38,319 nt of DNA from Hyphomicrobiales bacterium. Lineage in GTDB: Bacteria; Pseudomonadota; Alphaproteobacteria; Rhizobiales; Methyloligellaceae. The notes below the pieces were generated by a model that was not told the origin of the DNA, made no database searches, and saw nothing but the letters and a program-made list of their open reading frames with translations. The translations under genes were made by a program, and so were the position numbers. The stretch is taken from the NCBI GenBank assembly GCA_021775575.1, contig JAJFHO010000026.1:1-38319 (forward strand), given 5' to 3'. Shown piece after piece: positions 24,868 to 34,560 of this stretch; the first letter of the stretch is position 1, and every line of letters begins with the position of its first letter.

Positions 24868-26001
24868 ATGCTCGATGCACCTACCGGAGCCACACCGCGC
24901 CGCTTGCGGGTCGGCTTGGGCGCGCGCAGCTACGATATCGTCATCGGACCGGGTCTGCTGGCCCGCGCCGGGGCGTTGTGCACCGAAGCTGTCGGGCAAG
25001 CGAAATGCGCCATCCTATCCGACGACAATGTGGCCGGGCTGCATGCCGATGCGCTTTGCGCCGGGCTTGAACCGGAAATACCGGTGGCCGGCACGATCAC
25101 CCTGCCGCCGGGCGAGGGGAGCAAATGCTTCGCCGAGCTTGAGAGGATTTGCGGGGAGCTGCTGGACCTCGGCATTGAGCGCGGCGATGTCGTCGTCGCC
25201 TTCGGCGGCGGCGTCGTTGGTGATCTTGCCGGCTTCGCCGCAAGCATCCTGCGGCGCGGCGTCCGCTTCGTCCAGATACCGACAACGCTGCTGGCCCAGG
25301 TCGATTCTTCCGTCGGCGGCAAGACCGGCATCAACATGGGCCAGGGAAAAAACCTGATCGGCGCCTTTCACCAGCCCGCCCTGGTGATCGCCGATACCGG
25401 CTTGCTCGCCACATTGCCGGAGCGTCAGTTCCGCGCCGGATATGCCGAAATGGTCAAATACGGCCTGCTGGGCGATGCCGAGTTTTTCAGCTGGCTCGAT
25501 ACAAACCGCAAACAAGTCTTCGCCGGCGGCGAGGCGCTGATCCAGGCGGTCGAGACGAGCTGCAAGGCCAAGGCGGCCATCGTCGAGGAGGATGAGCAGG
25601 AGCATGGCAAACGCGCGCTGCTCAATCTCGGCCACACTTTCGGCCACGCGCTGGAAGCATATGCCGGATATTCCGACCGGCTGCTGCATGGCGAGGCGAT
25701 CGCCATCGGGATGGCGCTGGCCTTCCGTTTCTCCCATGAGCTCGGCCTGTGTCCGTCGCAGGAGAGCGATCGTGCCATCGCCCATTTCAGGGAGGTCGGC
25801 TTGCCGGTCCGCATCGGCGATATCGCGGGCGAAAAACCGGACAAGGACGCCTTGATGGCACTGATTGGCCAGGACAAGAAGGTCCAGGCCGGGTTGCCCG
25901 CTTTCATTCTTGTGCGCGGCATTGGCGCGGCTTTCATCGAGCCGCGCGTGCCGATGGCCAAATTAGAGGACTTTCTCTCCCGCATGTGTGACCGGCAATG
26001 A
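24868..26001 (+). CDS. aroB: 3-Dehydroquinate synthase
   Basis: The enzyme cyclises DAHP to 3-dehydroquinate, second step of the shikimate pathway. The product (377 residues from ATG at 24868) has the NAD-binding VVAFGGGVVGDLAGFAAS, PTTLLAQVDSSVGGKTGIN, the metal ligands in AGYAEMVKYGLL, LNLGHTFGHALE and LHGEAIAIGM. A GTG at 24853, overlapping the aroK stop, is also in frame and would add five residues; the ATG is preferred only because it is ATG. The 3' end overlaps the next gene by ATGA. This aroK-aroB-CorC order is the usual alphaproteobacterial arrangement as I recall it. Confidence 0.97.
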   Translation: MLDAPTGATPRRLRVGLGARSYDIVIGPGLLARAGALCTEAVGQAKCAILSDDNVAGLHADALCAGLEPEIPVAGTITLPPGEGSKCFAELERICGELLDLGIERGDVVVAFGGGVVGDLAGFAASILRRGVRFVQIPTTLLAQVDSSVGGKTGINMGQGKNLIGAFHQPALVIADTGLLATLPERQFRAGYAEMVKYGLLGDAEFFSWLDTNRKQVFAGGEALIQAVETSCKAKAAIVEEDEQEHGKRALLNLGHTFGHALEAYAGYSDRLLHGEAIAIGMALAFRFSHELGLCPSQESDRAIAHFREVGLPVRIGDIAGEKPDKDALMALIGQDKKVQAGLPAFILVRGIGAAFIEPRVPMAKLEDFLSRMCDRQ

Positions 26002-27272
26002 CACTTGGCCTGATCGTTACCCTTTGCATCATTTGCATATTGATCGTGCTCTCCGCCTTCTTCTCCGGATCGGAGACCGCGCTGACGGCCGCGTCACGCG
26101 CGCGCATGCACGCGCTGGAGCAGGACGGCTCCACGCGCGCCGGCATCGTGAACCGGCTCATGGATATGCCCGAACAGCTTATCGGGGCGATCCTGCTTGG
26201 CAACAATCTGGTCAATATTCTGGCTTCCGCGCTGGCGACGAGCGTTTTTCTGAGCCTTTTCGGCGATGCCGGCGTCGTCTATGCGACGTTGACCATGACG
26301 GCGCTGGTGCTGATTTTCGGCGAGGTTATGCCGAAGACCTACGCGATCACCAATCCGGACCGCGCCGCGCTGGCCGTTTCGCCGATCATTCGCCTCGTCG
26401 TTTCCATTTTCGGACCCGTCACCACGGCGGTGCAGGCCATTGTCCGCTTTTTCTTCCGCCTGTTCGGGCCCGGCATTGATGAAGGATTGGCGGTGCTGTC
26501 GGCGCATGAGGAAATCAGGGGCGCCATTGCGCTGCACCACAAGGAAGGCGGCGTGGTCAAGCATGACCGCGACATGCTCGGCGGCGTACTGGACCTCACC
26601 GACATGGAGGTCGAGGACATCATGATCCACCGCACCGACATGGTGGCGATCAACGTCGCCGACGCGCCGCAGTCGATCATCGATCAGATTCTGGAGAGCC
26701 CCTACACCCGCCTGCCGCTGTGGCAGGACGAGCCGGAGAATATTGTCGGCATCCTGCACGCCAAGACTATTCTCAAGGCGCTCAAGGCCGCTGGCGGCGA
26801 CGCGTCGAAACTCGACATGACGGAGCTCTGCGTGCCGCCCTGGTTCGTGCCCGATACAACGCCGCTGAAACGCCAGCTCAACAACTTCCTGCGCCGCAAG
26901 ACGCATTTTGCCCTTGTCGTCGACGAATATGGCGAGGTGCAGGGGCTGGTGACGCTGGAAGACATATTGGAGGAAATCGTCGGTGACATCGCCGATGAGC
27001 ATGACATCCTGGACGAAGGCATTCGCCCGCAGAGCGACGGCACGGTCAATGTCGACGGCTCGGTGCCCGTGCGCGACCTCAACCGCTTCATGGACTGGGA
27101 TCTGGACGACGAGGAAGCAACCACGATCGCCGGTCTGGTGATTCACAAGGCACAAACGATTCCGCAGCCGGGTCAGGCCTTCACCTTCGAGGGCTTCCGT
27201 TTTGAAATAACCCACCGCGAGAAGAACAAGGTCACCGGGCTGAAGGTCACGCCGCTGAAAGCGAGCGCATAG
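25998..27272 (+). CDS. CorC/HlyC-type (CNNM-family) transporter-associated protein
   Basis: This is a membrane protein of the CNNM/CorB/UPF0053 group, usually linked to Mg2+ (or Co2+) efflux or homeostasis. The 424-residue product has a DUF21/CNNM transmembrane domain (about residues 5-195) with FFSGSETALTAASRAR and FGEVMPKTYAITNP. Two CBS motifs follow (about 205-330, including IMIHRTDMVAINV and FALVVDEYGEVQGLVTLEDILEEIVGDI), then a C-terminal CorC_HlyC domain (about 345-424). The CBS pair of this family binds ATP-Mg. Its ATG overlaps the aroB stop (ATGA), so it is translated from the aro transcript. Exact ion specificity is unknown; the hemolysin name is historical. Confidence 0.92.
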   Translation: MTLGLIVTLCIICILIVLSAFFSGSETALTAASRARMHALEQDGSTRAGIVNRLMDMPEQLIGAILLGNNLVNILASALATSVFLSLFGDAGVVYATLTMTALVLIFGEVMPKTYAITNPDRAALAVSPIIRLVVSIFGPVTTAVQAIVRFFFRLFGPGIDEGLAVLSAHEEIRGAIALHHKEGGVVKHDRDMLGGVLDLTDMEVEDIMIHRTDMVAINVADAPQSIIDQILESPYTRLPLWQDEPENIVGILHAKTILKALKAAGGDASKLDMTELCVPPWFVPDTTPLKRQLNNFLRRKTHFALVVDEYGEVQGLVTLEDILEEIVGDIADEHDILDEGIRPQSDGTVNVDGSVPVRDLNRFMDWDLDDEEATTIAGLVIHKAQTIPQPGQAFTFEGFRFEITHREKNKVTGLKVTPLKASA

Positions 27273-27311
27273 GCAGGGGCGCACCGCCGCGCCCCGGCTC
27301 GTTCTCCCGCA

Positions 27312-27578
27312 TCACTCTCCGGGGCTGAGTGTCTTCATCGCCAGCGCGTGCACCGGGCCGGCGAGTTCTTGCGCCAACGCCTCATTGACCAGCCGGTGAC
27401 GGTCGATTCGGGAGAGACCGTCGAATTTCTCCGACACAATGGTCACGCGGAAATGGCTTGTCCCCGTGCCCGGCGAGCCGGCATGGCCCGCATGCTTATC
27501 CGATTCGTTCACGACTTCGAGCCGCTCGGGCGTAAAAGCCTCGTTTAGCTTTTCCCTGATAACCTGTTCCACACTCAT
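27312..27578 (-). CDS. bolA: BolA family protein
   Basis: BolA-like proteins form complexes with monothiol glutaredoxins that coordinate [2Fe-2S] clusters, and some act as transcription or morphology regulators. The 88-residue product has the class II KH-like fold signature: an N-terminal helix MSVEQVIREKLNEAF, a loop with conserved histidine (ESDKHAGHAG) and FRVTIVSEKFDGLSRIDRHRLVNEAL. I chose ATG at 27578 because GGAGAGGG is immediately upstream; a longer frame exists. It is convergent with the CorC-type gene and divergent from the J-domain protein gene (94 bp between starts). Its neighbours are usual for Hyphomicrobiales. Which of the BolA subtypes it is cannot be fixed here. Confidence 0.92.
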   Translation of the reverse strand: MSVEQVIREKLNEAFTPERLEVVNESDKHAGHAGSPGTGTSHFRVTIVSEKFDGLSRIDRHRLVNEALAQELAGPVHALAMKTLSPGE

Positions 27579-27671
27579 GACCCTCTCCGCCAAAATGATG
27601 CTCACGCAAAACCGGCGCAGCGGCTCCTGTCAAGCTTGTTTTGGAATTTCCTTATCCCCATACTCGATGCA

Positions 27672-28289
27672 ATGAAACTGGACTCGAAATATTTCGACTG
27701 CATCCGGGTCAAGCCCGACGAGGATCGGATGCTGCGCGATACGTACCCGGCCTGCGACTGGAGCGGCTGCAGCAATCCGGCACAGCATCCCGCGCCGCGG
27801 GGACGCGGGCGCGAGGGGCAGTATTTCAATTTCTGCCTTGGCCATGTGCGCGAATACAACAAGTCCTACAACTACTTCAACGGCATGAGCGATGACGATG
27901 TGGCGCGCTATCAGGAGGCTTCCCTGACCGGCCACCGCCCAACCTGGTCGATGGGCGCGCGCGCCGGCGCGCCGCCATGCGACGGCAAGAAGGACGGCTT
28001 TATGCATGGCTTCTCCGTCGACGACGTGTTCGGCTTCTTCGGCCGGCCGACCCTCGGCTCGGGTCCGCGCGAATATACCAATGCGAGGCCCATCCGCCGC
28101 GCCGAGCGCAAATGCCTCACCGCGCTCGATCTCGACGAGACGGTCGCCCCGAGTGAGATCAAGGCGCGCTACAAGGCGCTGGTGAAACGGCTCCACCCCG
28201 ACGCCAATGGCGGCGACCGCCGCTCGGAGGCAAAGTTGCGCGAAGTGATCCAAGCCTATAACTATCTGAAACAGGCTGGTTTGTGCTAA
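27672..28289 (+). CDS. C-terminal J-domain protein with Cys/His-rich N-terminal module
   Basis: This is a probable DnaK co-chaperone of 205 residues. The J-domain is at the C-terminus (about residues 145-205), with KALVKRLHPDANGGD containing the essential HPD (175-177). The N-terminal part has C28, C33, C55 and H58 in the pattern C-X4-C-X21-C-X2-H, with a nearby H39, suggesting a metal site. The segment between them is basic and disordered-looking. ATG at 27672 is preferred over an upstream TTG. It precedes cobS by 86 bp on the same strand, an association that I recall across Hyphomicrobiales, so it may help assemble or remodel the CobST complex. Function is inferred; the metal site is a prediction. 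Confidence 0.85.
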   Translation: MKLDSKYFDCIRVKPDEDRMLRDTYPACDWSGCSNPAQHPAPRGRGREGQYFNFCLGHVREYNKSYNYFNGMSDDDVARYQEASLTGHRPTWSMGARAGAPPCDGKKDGFMHGFSVDDVFGFFGRPTLGSGPREYTNARPIRRAERKCLTALDLDETVAPSEIKARYKALVKRLHPDANGGDRRSEAKLREVIQAYNYLKQAGLC

Positions 28290-28375
28290 ACAGATCCGAT
28301 GTGCTCCTGCCTGGCAATCACACCGCCTGATATGACCGCGCCAGGCTGAAACCAATAAAACCGGAATTTGACCCT

Positions 28376-29365
28376 ATGACCCTCGCAGTAAATGGCGAAA
28401 CGCCTGGTATGCCCGACATGAGTGTGTCGGTGCGGCAATTATTCAATATCGACAGCGACTTGGAATGCCCGGCCTATTCGAAGGCGGACGAGCATGTGCC
28501 CGATTTCGATTCCGACTATCAGTTTAACCGGGACGTGACGCTCGCCATCCTGGCCGGCTTCAAACACAACCGGCGGGTGATGATCCAGGGCTATCACGGC
28601 ACCGGCAAGTCGACCCATATCGAGCAGGTCGCGGCGCGGCTCAACTGGCCCTGCATCCGCGTCAATCTCGACAGCCATGTCAGCCGTATCGATCTCGTGG
28701 GCAAGGACGCCATCGTCATCAAGGACGGCCTGCAAGTGACCGAATTCCGCGAGGGCATTCTCCCCTATGCGCTGCAGACCAACACGGCGCTGTGTTTCGA
28801 CGAATATGACGCCGGGCGTCCGGACGTCATGTTCGTAATCCAGCGCGTGCTGGAAGTTAAGGGCCGGCTGACGCTGCTGGACCAGTCCAAGGTCATCATG
28901 CCGCATCCCGCCTTCCGGCTGTTCTCGACCACGAATACGATCGGGCTGGGCGATACATCGGGCCTCTATCACGGCACCCAGCAGATCAACCAGGGGCAGA
29001 TGGACCGCTGGTCGATTGTCGCCACGCTCAATTATCTGCCTCATGACGATGAGGTGAATATCGTTCTGGCCAAGGCCAAGAGCTACGATACCGAAGCGGG
29101 TCGCACGCAGATCGCCAATATGGTGCGCGTGGCGGACCTGACGCGCAGCGCCTTCGTGAATGGCGATCTCTCGACTGTCATGAGCCCCCGGACGGTGATC
29201 ACCTGGGCGGAGAATGCGGAGATCTTCGACGATATCGGCTTCGCGTTCAACGTCAGTTTCCTCAACAAATGCGACGAGCTGGAGCGTGGCCTGGTGGCCG
29301 AGTTCTACCAGCGCTGTTTTGACGAGGAGCTTCCCGATTCGACCGCGAATATCGCGCTGAGCTAG
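28376..29365 (+). CDS. cobS: Cobaltochelatase AAA+ subunit CobS
   Basis: This is the AAA+ ATPase subunit of the aerobic CobNST cobaltochelatase, which inserts Co2+ into hydrogenobyrinic acid a,c-diamide in B12 synthesis. The 329-residue product has Walker [10 protein letters not shown] (72-80), Walker [12 protein letters not shown] (137-147), sensor-1 LFSTTNTIG (182-190) and a MoxR-type C-terminal part with [17 protein letters not shown] at 28376 was chosen; the N-terminal region [19 protein letters not shown] is typical for CobS. It is followed 15 bp later by cobT. The large subunit CobN and other cob genes are not present in the window, as is usual for this order. Together with CobT it forms a ring-shaped ATPase complex. 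Confidence 0.95.
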   Translation: MTLAVNGETPGMPDMSVSVRQLFNIDSDLECPAYSKADEHVPDFDSDYQFNRDVTLAILAGFKHNRRVMIQGYHGTGKSTHIEQVAARLNWPCIRVNLDSHVSRIDLVGKDAIVIKDGLQVTEFREGILPYALQTNTALCFDEYDAGRPDVMFVIQRVLEVKGRLTLLDQSKVIMPHPAFRLFSTTNTIGLGDTSGLYHGTQQINQGQMDRWSIVATLNYLPHDDEVNIVLAKAKSYDTEAGRTQIANMVRVADLTRSAFVNGDLSTVMSPRTVITWAENAEIFDDIGFAFNVSFLNKCDELERGLVAEFYQRCFDEELPDSTANIALS

Positions 29366-29380
29366 AGATCTTTCCCGCCG

Positions 29381-31282
29381 ATGCCCATATCGCCCAAACG
29401 CAAGGACGGACCGAGCGAGCCCTTCAAACAGGCTCTTGCCCTGGCCACCCGCTCGATTGCCGGCGATGACACGCTTCAGGTGGTTTATGGATCGGACCCG
29501 CCGGGCGTGCAGGCCGGCACCGCGCGATTGCCCGAGCCCTCGCGCGTTCCGACACGGCAAGAAATCGCAACGATTCGCGGTCATGCCGATTCGGCGGCGC
29601 TGACGCTCGCCTGTCATGACCCGGCCATTCACCGGAAACTGGCGCCCGGCGGAGGCTCGGCGCGGGCGGTCTTCGAGGCCGTGGAGCGCGCCCGTGTGGA
29701 ATCGATCGGCGCCCAACGCATGGACGGCATGGCCCGGAATATCGCCGCCAAGATCACCGGGCAGTATGAACGCACGAACTACGACCAGATTGCCGACCGC
29801 GCCGAGGCGCCGCTCGACGAGGCGCTGGCGCTGATGGTGCGCGAACGCCTGACCGGCGAGGCGCCGCCGGAGAAGGCGCAGCCGATGGTCGACATCTGGC
29901 GGTCCTGGATCGAGCAGCGCTCGGGAGCCACGCTCGAACAGCTTGGCGATCTGATCGAGGACCAGTCGGCCTTCGGCAGGCTGCTGCGCAATGTGCTGAG
30001 CGAGCTGAATCTCGCCGACGAGCTTGAAGAGGGGGCGGAACAAGACGGCGAGGGTGAGGATTCCTCACAGTCGGACAAGCAGTCGGAGGAGGGCGGCGAG
30101 GACGGCGAGGGCGCGGAGCGCAGCGATCTCATGGCCGACGACCAGGCGCAGGGCGAAAGCGAGGGCAGCGACGAAATGGAGCTGAACGATTTCGGCGACC
30201 TCGACCAGATGGATGCCGATGCGGAAGGCGATGCCTCGCAGCGCGAAGCGGAGCCCCGGCGGCCGAACCTGTCGGTGCTCGACGCGCCGCAGGCCTTCGG
30301 CTACGACATATTCTCCCGTGCGCATGACGAAACCATCGCCGCCGACGAATTGTGTGACGCGGATGAGCTTGAAAGGCTCAGGAGTTTTCTCGACAAGCAG
30401 CTTCAGAGCTTGCATGGCGCGGTGGCGCGCCTCGCCAACCGCTTGCAGCGCCGGCTGCTGGCGCAGCAGAATCGCGGCTGGGACTTCGATCTGGAAGAGG
30501 GCGTCCTGGATGCCGCCCGGCTGACGCGCGTCATCATCGATCCGATGCATGCGCTTTCCTTCAAGCATGAGCGCGATACCGATTTCCGCGATACGGTGGT
30601 GACGCTCCTGCTCGATAATTCCGGCTCCATGCGCGGCCGGCCGATCATGGTCGCGGCCTGCTGCGCGGATATCCTGGCGCGCACGCTGGAGCGGTGCGGC
30701 GTGAAGGTCGAAATTCTCGGCTTCACCACCCGTGCCTGGAAAGGCGGACAGTCGCGCGAGGAATGGCTCGCCGCCGGCAAGCCGTCCTCTCCCGGCCGAC
30801 TGAACGATCTGCGCCACATCATCTACAAACCGGCGGATGCGCCCTGGCGGCGCGCGCGCCGCAGCCTGGGTCTGATGATGCGCGAAGGGCTGCTGAAGGA
30901 GAATATCGACGGCGAGGCTCTTGCCTGGGCGCACAAGCGCCTTCTCGGGCGCCCCGAGCAGCGGCGTATTCTGATGATGATTTCAGACGGCGCGCCGGTC
31001 GACGATTCCACGCTGTCGGTCAATTCGGGCTGTTATCTGGAGCAGCATCTCAGGCAGGTCATCGAGGAGATTGAAACCCGCTCGCCGGTCGAACTGATTG
31101 CCATCGGGATCGGCCACGACGTAACCCGCTATTACCGCCGCGCGGTGACCATCACCGACGCGGAGGAGCTGGCTGGGGCACTGACCGACAAACTGGCCGA
31201 GCTGTTCGACGAGGGCGGCGTCCAGCAGAGCGCCCAGCGCATTGCAATGGCGCAACGCCGCCGCGCCGGGCGTCCGCATTGA
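29381..31282 (+). CDS. cobT: Cobaltochelatase subunit CobT (VWA domain)
   Basis: This is the VWA/MIDAS partner of CobS in aerobic B12 synthesis. The 633-residue protein has an N-terminal helical CobT domain (about residues 20-210) and a long highly acidic Glu/Asp/Ser-rich linker (about 210-300, with runs such as [11 protein letters not shown]). The C-terminal von Willebrand A domain (about 400-610) carries the MIDAS motif DNSGSMRG near 411. [18 protein letters not shown] supplies the second metal ligand. This architecture matches CobT and its homologue ChlD of Mg-chelatase. Start ATG at 29381 is 15 bp after cobS. Its stop overlaps the next gene's TTG start. The acidic linker is a family feature, not an anomaly. 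Confidence 0.95.
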   Translation: MPISPKRKDGPSEPFKQALALATRSIAGDDTLQVVYGSDPPGVQAGTARLPEPSRVPTRQEIATIRGHADSAALTLACHDPAIHRKLAPGGGSARAVFEAVERARVESIGAQRMDGMARNIAAKITGQYERTNYDQIADRAEAPLDEALALMVRERLTGEAPPEKAQPMVDIWRSWIEQRSGATLEQLGDLIEDQSAFGRLLRNVLSELNLADELEEGAEQDGEGEDSSQSDKQSEEGGEDGEGAERSDLMADDQAQGESEGSDEMELNDFGDLDQMDADAEGDASQREAEPRRPNLSVLDAPQAFGYDIFSRAHDETIAADELCDADELERLRSFLDKQLQSLHGAVARLANRLQRRLLAQQNRGWDFDLEEGVLDAARLTRVIIDPMHALSFKHERDTDFRDTVVTLLLDNSGSMRGRPIMVAACCADILARTLERCGVKVEILGFTTRAWKGGQSREEWLAAGKPSSPGRLNDLRHIIYKPADAPWRRARRSLGLMMREGLLKENIDGEALAWAHKRLLGRPEQRRILMMISDGAPVDDSTLSVNSGCYLEQHLRQVIEEIETRSPVELIAIGIGHDVTRYYRRAVTITDAEELAGALTDKLAELFDEGGVQQSAQRIAMAQRRRAGRPH

Positions 31283-32331
31283 TACGGGCACATCCGCGCC
31301 GCGGCGCAGTGGTGATGCTGGCCGCGCTCGGCCTGATCGTTGTTGCCGCCACGCAGGCCCCGGCCCGCAAGCCGGAAATAAGCCTGAGCGCCCCGCGCGC
31401 AATTACCGTCATCGCAAAACAGGTGCCGTTCGACCTCAACGCAACCGAGCAGATCCGGTTCGGCAAGCTCGACTGGCTCGGCAGCGTCGAGATCAGGTCT
31501 GAATCGCCTCTTTTTGGCGGCTTTTCCGGGCTGGCGATCGACAAGACCGGCACCCGCCTGCTGGCCCTATCCGACGCCGGATCGTGGCTCGCGGCGAAGC
31601 TCGTCTATCGCGGCGGGCGAATCGAGAAGCTCGTCGATGCGGTCGTCGGACCGCTAAGGGGGCGGGATGGGAAGGTCCTGAGCGGAGGGAAAAACGCGGA
31701 CTCCGAGGCCATCGCTTTCGCCCGGCCCGGTATGATTACCGGAGAGGCCTACATCTCCTTCGAACAACGCCACCGTATTGCCGTTGTCCCGGTGACGCAA
31801 AAAGGCATCGGCGCGGCCAAGCGGCACTTGCCGTTGCCGCCACGGGCAAAAGCGGCGAAAGGCAATAAGGGGCTTGAGGCCATCGCGCCGCTGCGCGCGG
31901 GACCCTCGAAGGGCAAGCTCCTGGCGATGCTCCAGGAGGACGCCGACGAAGAAGCCGATACCGCCGGCTGGCTGATCGGCGGCAAGAAGCCGGGGGCCGT
32001 CCGGCTCAAACAGATTGGCGGCTTTGCGGTGACCGACATGACCAGCCTGCCCGGCGGCGATCTGATTGTGCTCGAACGCCGCTTCCGCTTCAGCGAAGGC
32101 GTGAAATTCCGGATAAGGCGCATCAAGGCGCAGACGGTCAAACCCGGTGCCCTGCTCGATGGCGATATTCTGCTCGAAACCGACGACACGCGCGAGATCG
32201 ACAATATGGAAGGGATCGCGGTTCACCGTGACGGCGCGGGCCGCACGATCCTGACGATTATATCGGATGACAATTTCAACCTGCGTTTTCAGCGCACGCT
32301 GCTGATGCAGTTCGCGCTGCCGGACCAATAG
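31279..32331 (+). CDS. Exported phytase-like esterase-domain protein
   Basis: The 350-residue product has an N-terminal signal-like segment (basic MIRAHPRRG then [19 protein letters not shown], about residues 1-29) and one domain of the 'esterase-like activity of phytase' type. Supporting strings are [57 protein letters not shown] and [27 protein letters not shown], consistent with a beta-propeller. The start is TTG at 31279, overlapping the cobT stop (TTGA), so coupling is likely. ATG at 31315 is a less likely internal start that would shorten the signal. Its link to cobT is a conserved neighbourhood as I recall; substrate and role are unknown. Confidence 0.82.
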   Translation: MIRAHPRRGAVVMLAALGLIVVAATQAPARKPEISLSAPRAITVIAKQVPFDLNATEQIRFGKLDWLGSVEIRSESPLFGGFSGLAIDKTGTRLLALSDAGSWLAAKLVYRGGRIEKLVDAVVGPLRGRDGKVLSGGKNADSEAIAFARPGMITGEAYISFEQRHRIAVVPVTQKGIGAAKRHLPLPPRAKAAKGNKGLEAIAPLRAGPSKGKLLAMLQEDADEEADTAGWLIGGKKPGAVRLKQIGGFAVTDMTSLPGGDLIVLERRFRFSEGVKFRIRRIKAQTVKPGALLDGDILLETDDTREIDNMEGIAVHRDGAGRTILTIISDDNFNLRFQRTLLMQFALPDQ

Positions 32332-32346
32332 ACGCCGCTCCGCCGG

Positions 32347-33030
32347 TCAGGCTTTCGTGAAGACGAGCGACAGATTATTGGCCGGCATCTCGACGATCTC
32401 GGCCAGGCTCAGCCCGTGCTTTCCGGCTTCAGCCTCGACATCGCTTATCTCGCGCACGCCCCATTCGGTATTTTGCGCGCGCAGACTGGCGTCGAAGGCG
32501 GCGTTGCTCGGCGCGGTGTGCACCCCGCACCGCTTGAAGGGCCCATACAAATAAAGCAGCCCGCCCGGCGCCAGCAGCGCACCGGCGCCGCGCATCAGCC
32601 CCTCCGTCGCCGCCCAGGCCGAGATATGAATGAGATTGATGGCGAGGACTGCGTCAACGGCCGCCTCAAACCGCTCAGGCCAGTCCGGCGCCGTTACATC
32701 GAGAGCCTGGGGCTGGCGGATATTGGGCAGGCCGGCATCCTCTATCCATGCGGAGATACTGCCCCGCGCATCCGCATCCGCGTCGCTGGGACACCACTTC
32801 AACGCCGGCAAGGCGCGGGCGAAGGCGACCACATGCTGGCCGGTTCCGCTGGCAATCTCGAGCACCCGTCCTTCGCGAGGAAGAATCCGCTTCAGGACAG
32901 AGACGATCGGCTCGCGATTGCGATCCGCCGCGGGGGCGTAACATTTTCGGTGCAGGGGCGTGGACTTGGCCGCACCAATGTCAGGCCCGGCGGGGCGCCT
33001 GGTGCCGCTGCTGTCGTCGCTGTCGGCCAT
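32347..33030 (-). CDS. DUF938 SAM-dependent methyltransferase-like protein
   Basis: The 227-residue product of the DUF938 family has a Rossmann methyltransferase fold: KCYAPAADRNREPIVSVLKRILP, SAM motif I VLEIASGTGQHVVAFA (about residues 56-71), WCPSDADADARGSISAW, ALDVTAPDWPE, NLIHISAWAATEGLM and LLYLYGPFKRCG. The substrate is not known. The frame is open far upstream through rpmB in another register. I chose ATG at 33030, which leaves an N-terminal extension of about 30 residues (ADSDDSSGTRRPAGPDIGAA) rarely seen in the family, and the ribosome-binding site is weak. The true start may be further in. It is 89 bp downstream of rpmB and convergent with the phytase-like gene. Confidence 0.82.
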   Translation of the reverse strand: MADSDDSSGTRRPAGPDIGAAKSTPLHRKCYAPAADRNREPIVSVLKRILPREGRVLEIASGTGQHVVAFARALPALKWCPSDADADARGSISAWIEDAGLPNIRQPQALDVTAPDWPERFEAAVDAVLAINLIHISAWAATEGLMRGAGALLAPGGLLYLYGPFKRCGVHTAPSNAAFDASLRAQNTEWGVREISDVEAEAGKHGLSLAEIVEMPANNLSLVFTKA

Positions 33031-33119
33031 GGTGGCACGGAGCCCTCGGCAAGATACAGAACCCTCAGCAAGGTGTCGGGGCCTCGGCGCGAACGTGTGG
33101 CCGGGCAAACAGCATACAG

Positions 33120-33410
33120 CTAGCTGGCGGAGACCTGAGACTTTTCTATCTGGCGCTTCAAGCGGCGCGCCCTGAGCGACAGATCGGCGGCTTTCGCCTT
33201 GGCCAGGAAGCGGTCGATGCCGCCGCGATGCTCGACAGTGCGAAGTGCGCTCGCGCAAATCCGCAGCCGCACCGGACGGCCAAGCGTCTCGCTCATCAGA
33301 CTGACATTGCAAAGGTTTGGCAGAAAACGGCGCCGGGTCCTGTTGTGAGCATGGCTCACATTGTTGCCGGTCAGCACATCTTTGCCGGTTAGCTCGCAAC
33401 GGCGGGCCAT
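33120..33410 (-). CDS. rpmB: 50S ribosomal protein L28
   Basis: The 96-residue product is a core component of the large ribosomal subunit. It begins [33 protein letters not shown], the classic L28 start, and continues with [30 protein letters not shown] and a basic C-terminus. The cysteine in the N-terminal CELTGK is typical of many L28 proteins. I used ATG at 33410 although the frame is open upstream. It is divergent from the DUF3108 gene and has a convincing promoter at 33472-33500, so it is expected to be strongly expressed. The neighbour pair rpmB/DUF3108 is common in Hyphomicrobiales as I recall. Confidence 0.98.
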   Translation of the reverse strand: MARRCELTGKDVLTGNNVSHAHNRTRRRFLPNLCNVSLMSETLGRPVRLRICASALRTVEHRGGIDRFLAKAKAADLSLRARRLKRQIEKSQVSAS

Positions 33411-33471
33411 GATTCTGCTCCTTGGACTGAAATAAGGAAACGCCGCACCCAACCAGTGCGGATGGCGCGAA

Positions 33472-33500
33472 GATATACGGACCCTGGAGCAGAGCGTCAA
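33472..33500 (-). promoter_or_regulatory. Sigma-70-like promoter of rpmB
   Basis: On the minus strand TTGACG (33495-33500) and TATATC (33472-33477) are separated by exactly 17 bp. The start codon lies about 61 bp further downstream. Both hexamers are good matches and the position suits a ribosomal protein gene. Confidence 0.6.
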
Positions 33501-33646
33501 CCCGCAGCAGGCGGGGCATCTGTTATGTTATGAGGCGGGCGCTAACACATAATTGACGAATTCGGTGAATAAGGGTTGGTATTGATCGAAATTGCGGTGC
33601 TTCACTAAACGACTGTATTGAGTGCGCGCGAAACAAGAAGGCGTCG

Positions 33647-34528
33647 ATGCATATTCGTCTTGCATCTCCTATTGCACGAGCTGTGATGGTGTCGGGCTTC
33701 CTGTTCGGGTCGGCGGGCCTGTTCGCGCCCGCGCCGGCTCCCGCGGCGCAAATTCAAAGCGCTCCGGGAAAGATCTCGGCCGTCTATCAGTTGCGCTTCG
33801 CCGGATTGTCGCTCGGCCATTTCAAGATTTGGTCGAATGTGCAGGAAGGCCGCTACTCCCTGCAGGGCCAGGGCGATCTCAGATTTCTGGCCGGTCTGAT
33901 TTTCGAGTTGAAGGGCGGCACGGCGAGTTCAGGCGTAATATCCAAGACCGGACCGCTGCCGAGTGCCTTTTCCTTTAGCTTCCAGAGCAAGAAAAAGAAG
34001 GGCCAGCTGGTTATGAAATTTAACGGTGGCTCGGTCAGCGAAGTTGCCTCGCAGCCGCCGATCAAGATTTCGTCCACGGCGGTGCCGGTGACCAACAAAC
34101 ATGTCAAGGGCGTGCTCGACCCACTGACCGCGTTGTTCTATTCAGCGCAGGCGAAGCGCCCCGGGCAGCATGACTCGGTCTGCAATAAGCGCGTGCCGGT
34201 TTATGACGGACTCTACCGCTTCGATCTGCAGCTGTCGCACAAGCGCACTGTTCGCGTCGTCCGGAAAGGCAAGTCGGGCTATGTGGGTCCGGCCGTGATC
34301 TGCCGGGTTAAATTCATCCCCGTGGCCGGGCACAAACCGGCGGCCAGCAACACCGTTTTCATGTCGCAAACCGACGACATCGAGGTCTGGCTGATCCCGA
34401 CGCCGGAAGGCCGGATGTATGTGCCCTATCACGTATCGATCCCGACGCCCTACGGCACCGCCCAGGCGACATCGACCGCTATGAATATAGAAATGGCGGG
34501 CCAGAAAAGGGTCGCTCTCGTTCGCTAG
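33647..34528 (+). CDS. Exported DUF3108 protein
   Basis: The 293-residue product has a clear Sec signal peptide (about residues 1-34, with cleavage likely after APAPAPAAQ) and a DUF3108 domain: KISAVYQLRFAGLSLGHFKIWSNV, LIFELKGGTASSGVISKTG, VPVTNKHVKGVLDPLTALFY and VPVYDGLYRFDLQLSHKRTV. AVICRVKFIPVAGHKPAAS and RMYVPYHVSIPTPYGTA follow toward the C-terminus. It is expected in the periplasm or outer envelope and to be beta-rich. Function of the family is unknown. ATG at 33647 lies in a 236-bp divergent space from rpmB. It is convergent with amt. Nothing broken or unusual was noticed in the reading frame. Confidence 0.85.
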   Translation: MHIRLASPIARAVMVSGFLFGSAGLFAPAPAPAAQIQSAPGKISAVYQLRFAGLSLGHFKIWSNVQEGRYSLQGQGDLRFLAGLIFELKGGTASSGVISKTGPLPSAFSFSFQSKKKKGQLVMKFNGGSVSEVASQPPIKISSTAVPVTNKHVKGVLDPLTALFYSAQAKRPGQHDSVCNKRVPVYDGLYRFDLQLSHKRTVRVVRKGKSGYVGPAVICRVKFIPVAGHKPAASNTVFMSQTDDIEVWLIPTPEGRMYVPYHVSIPTPYGTAQATSTAMNIEMAGQKRVALVR

Positions 34529-34560
34529 GTCATGAAGCTAAGAATGTCGCTTGGCCCTGA

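Noticed and set aside
28439-30043. A 534-codon open frame antisense to cobS and cobT
   Set aside because: Shadow of two conserved genes; His/Arg-rich composition without any recognisable domain.
28376-31282. CobS/CobT as a RuBisCO activase pair like CbbQ/CbbO
   Set aside because: The AAA+ plus VWA architecture is similar, but sequence features and the bolA-DnaJ-phytase-rpmB surroundings match cobaltochelatase, far from the cbb operon.
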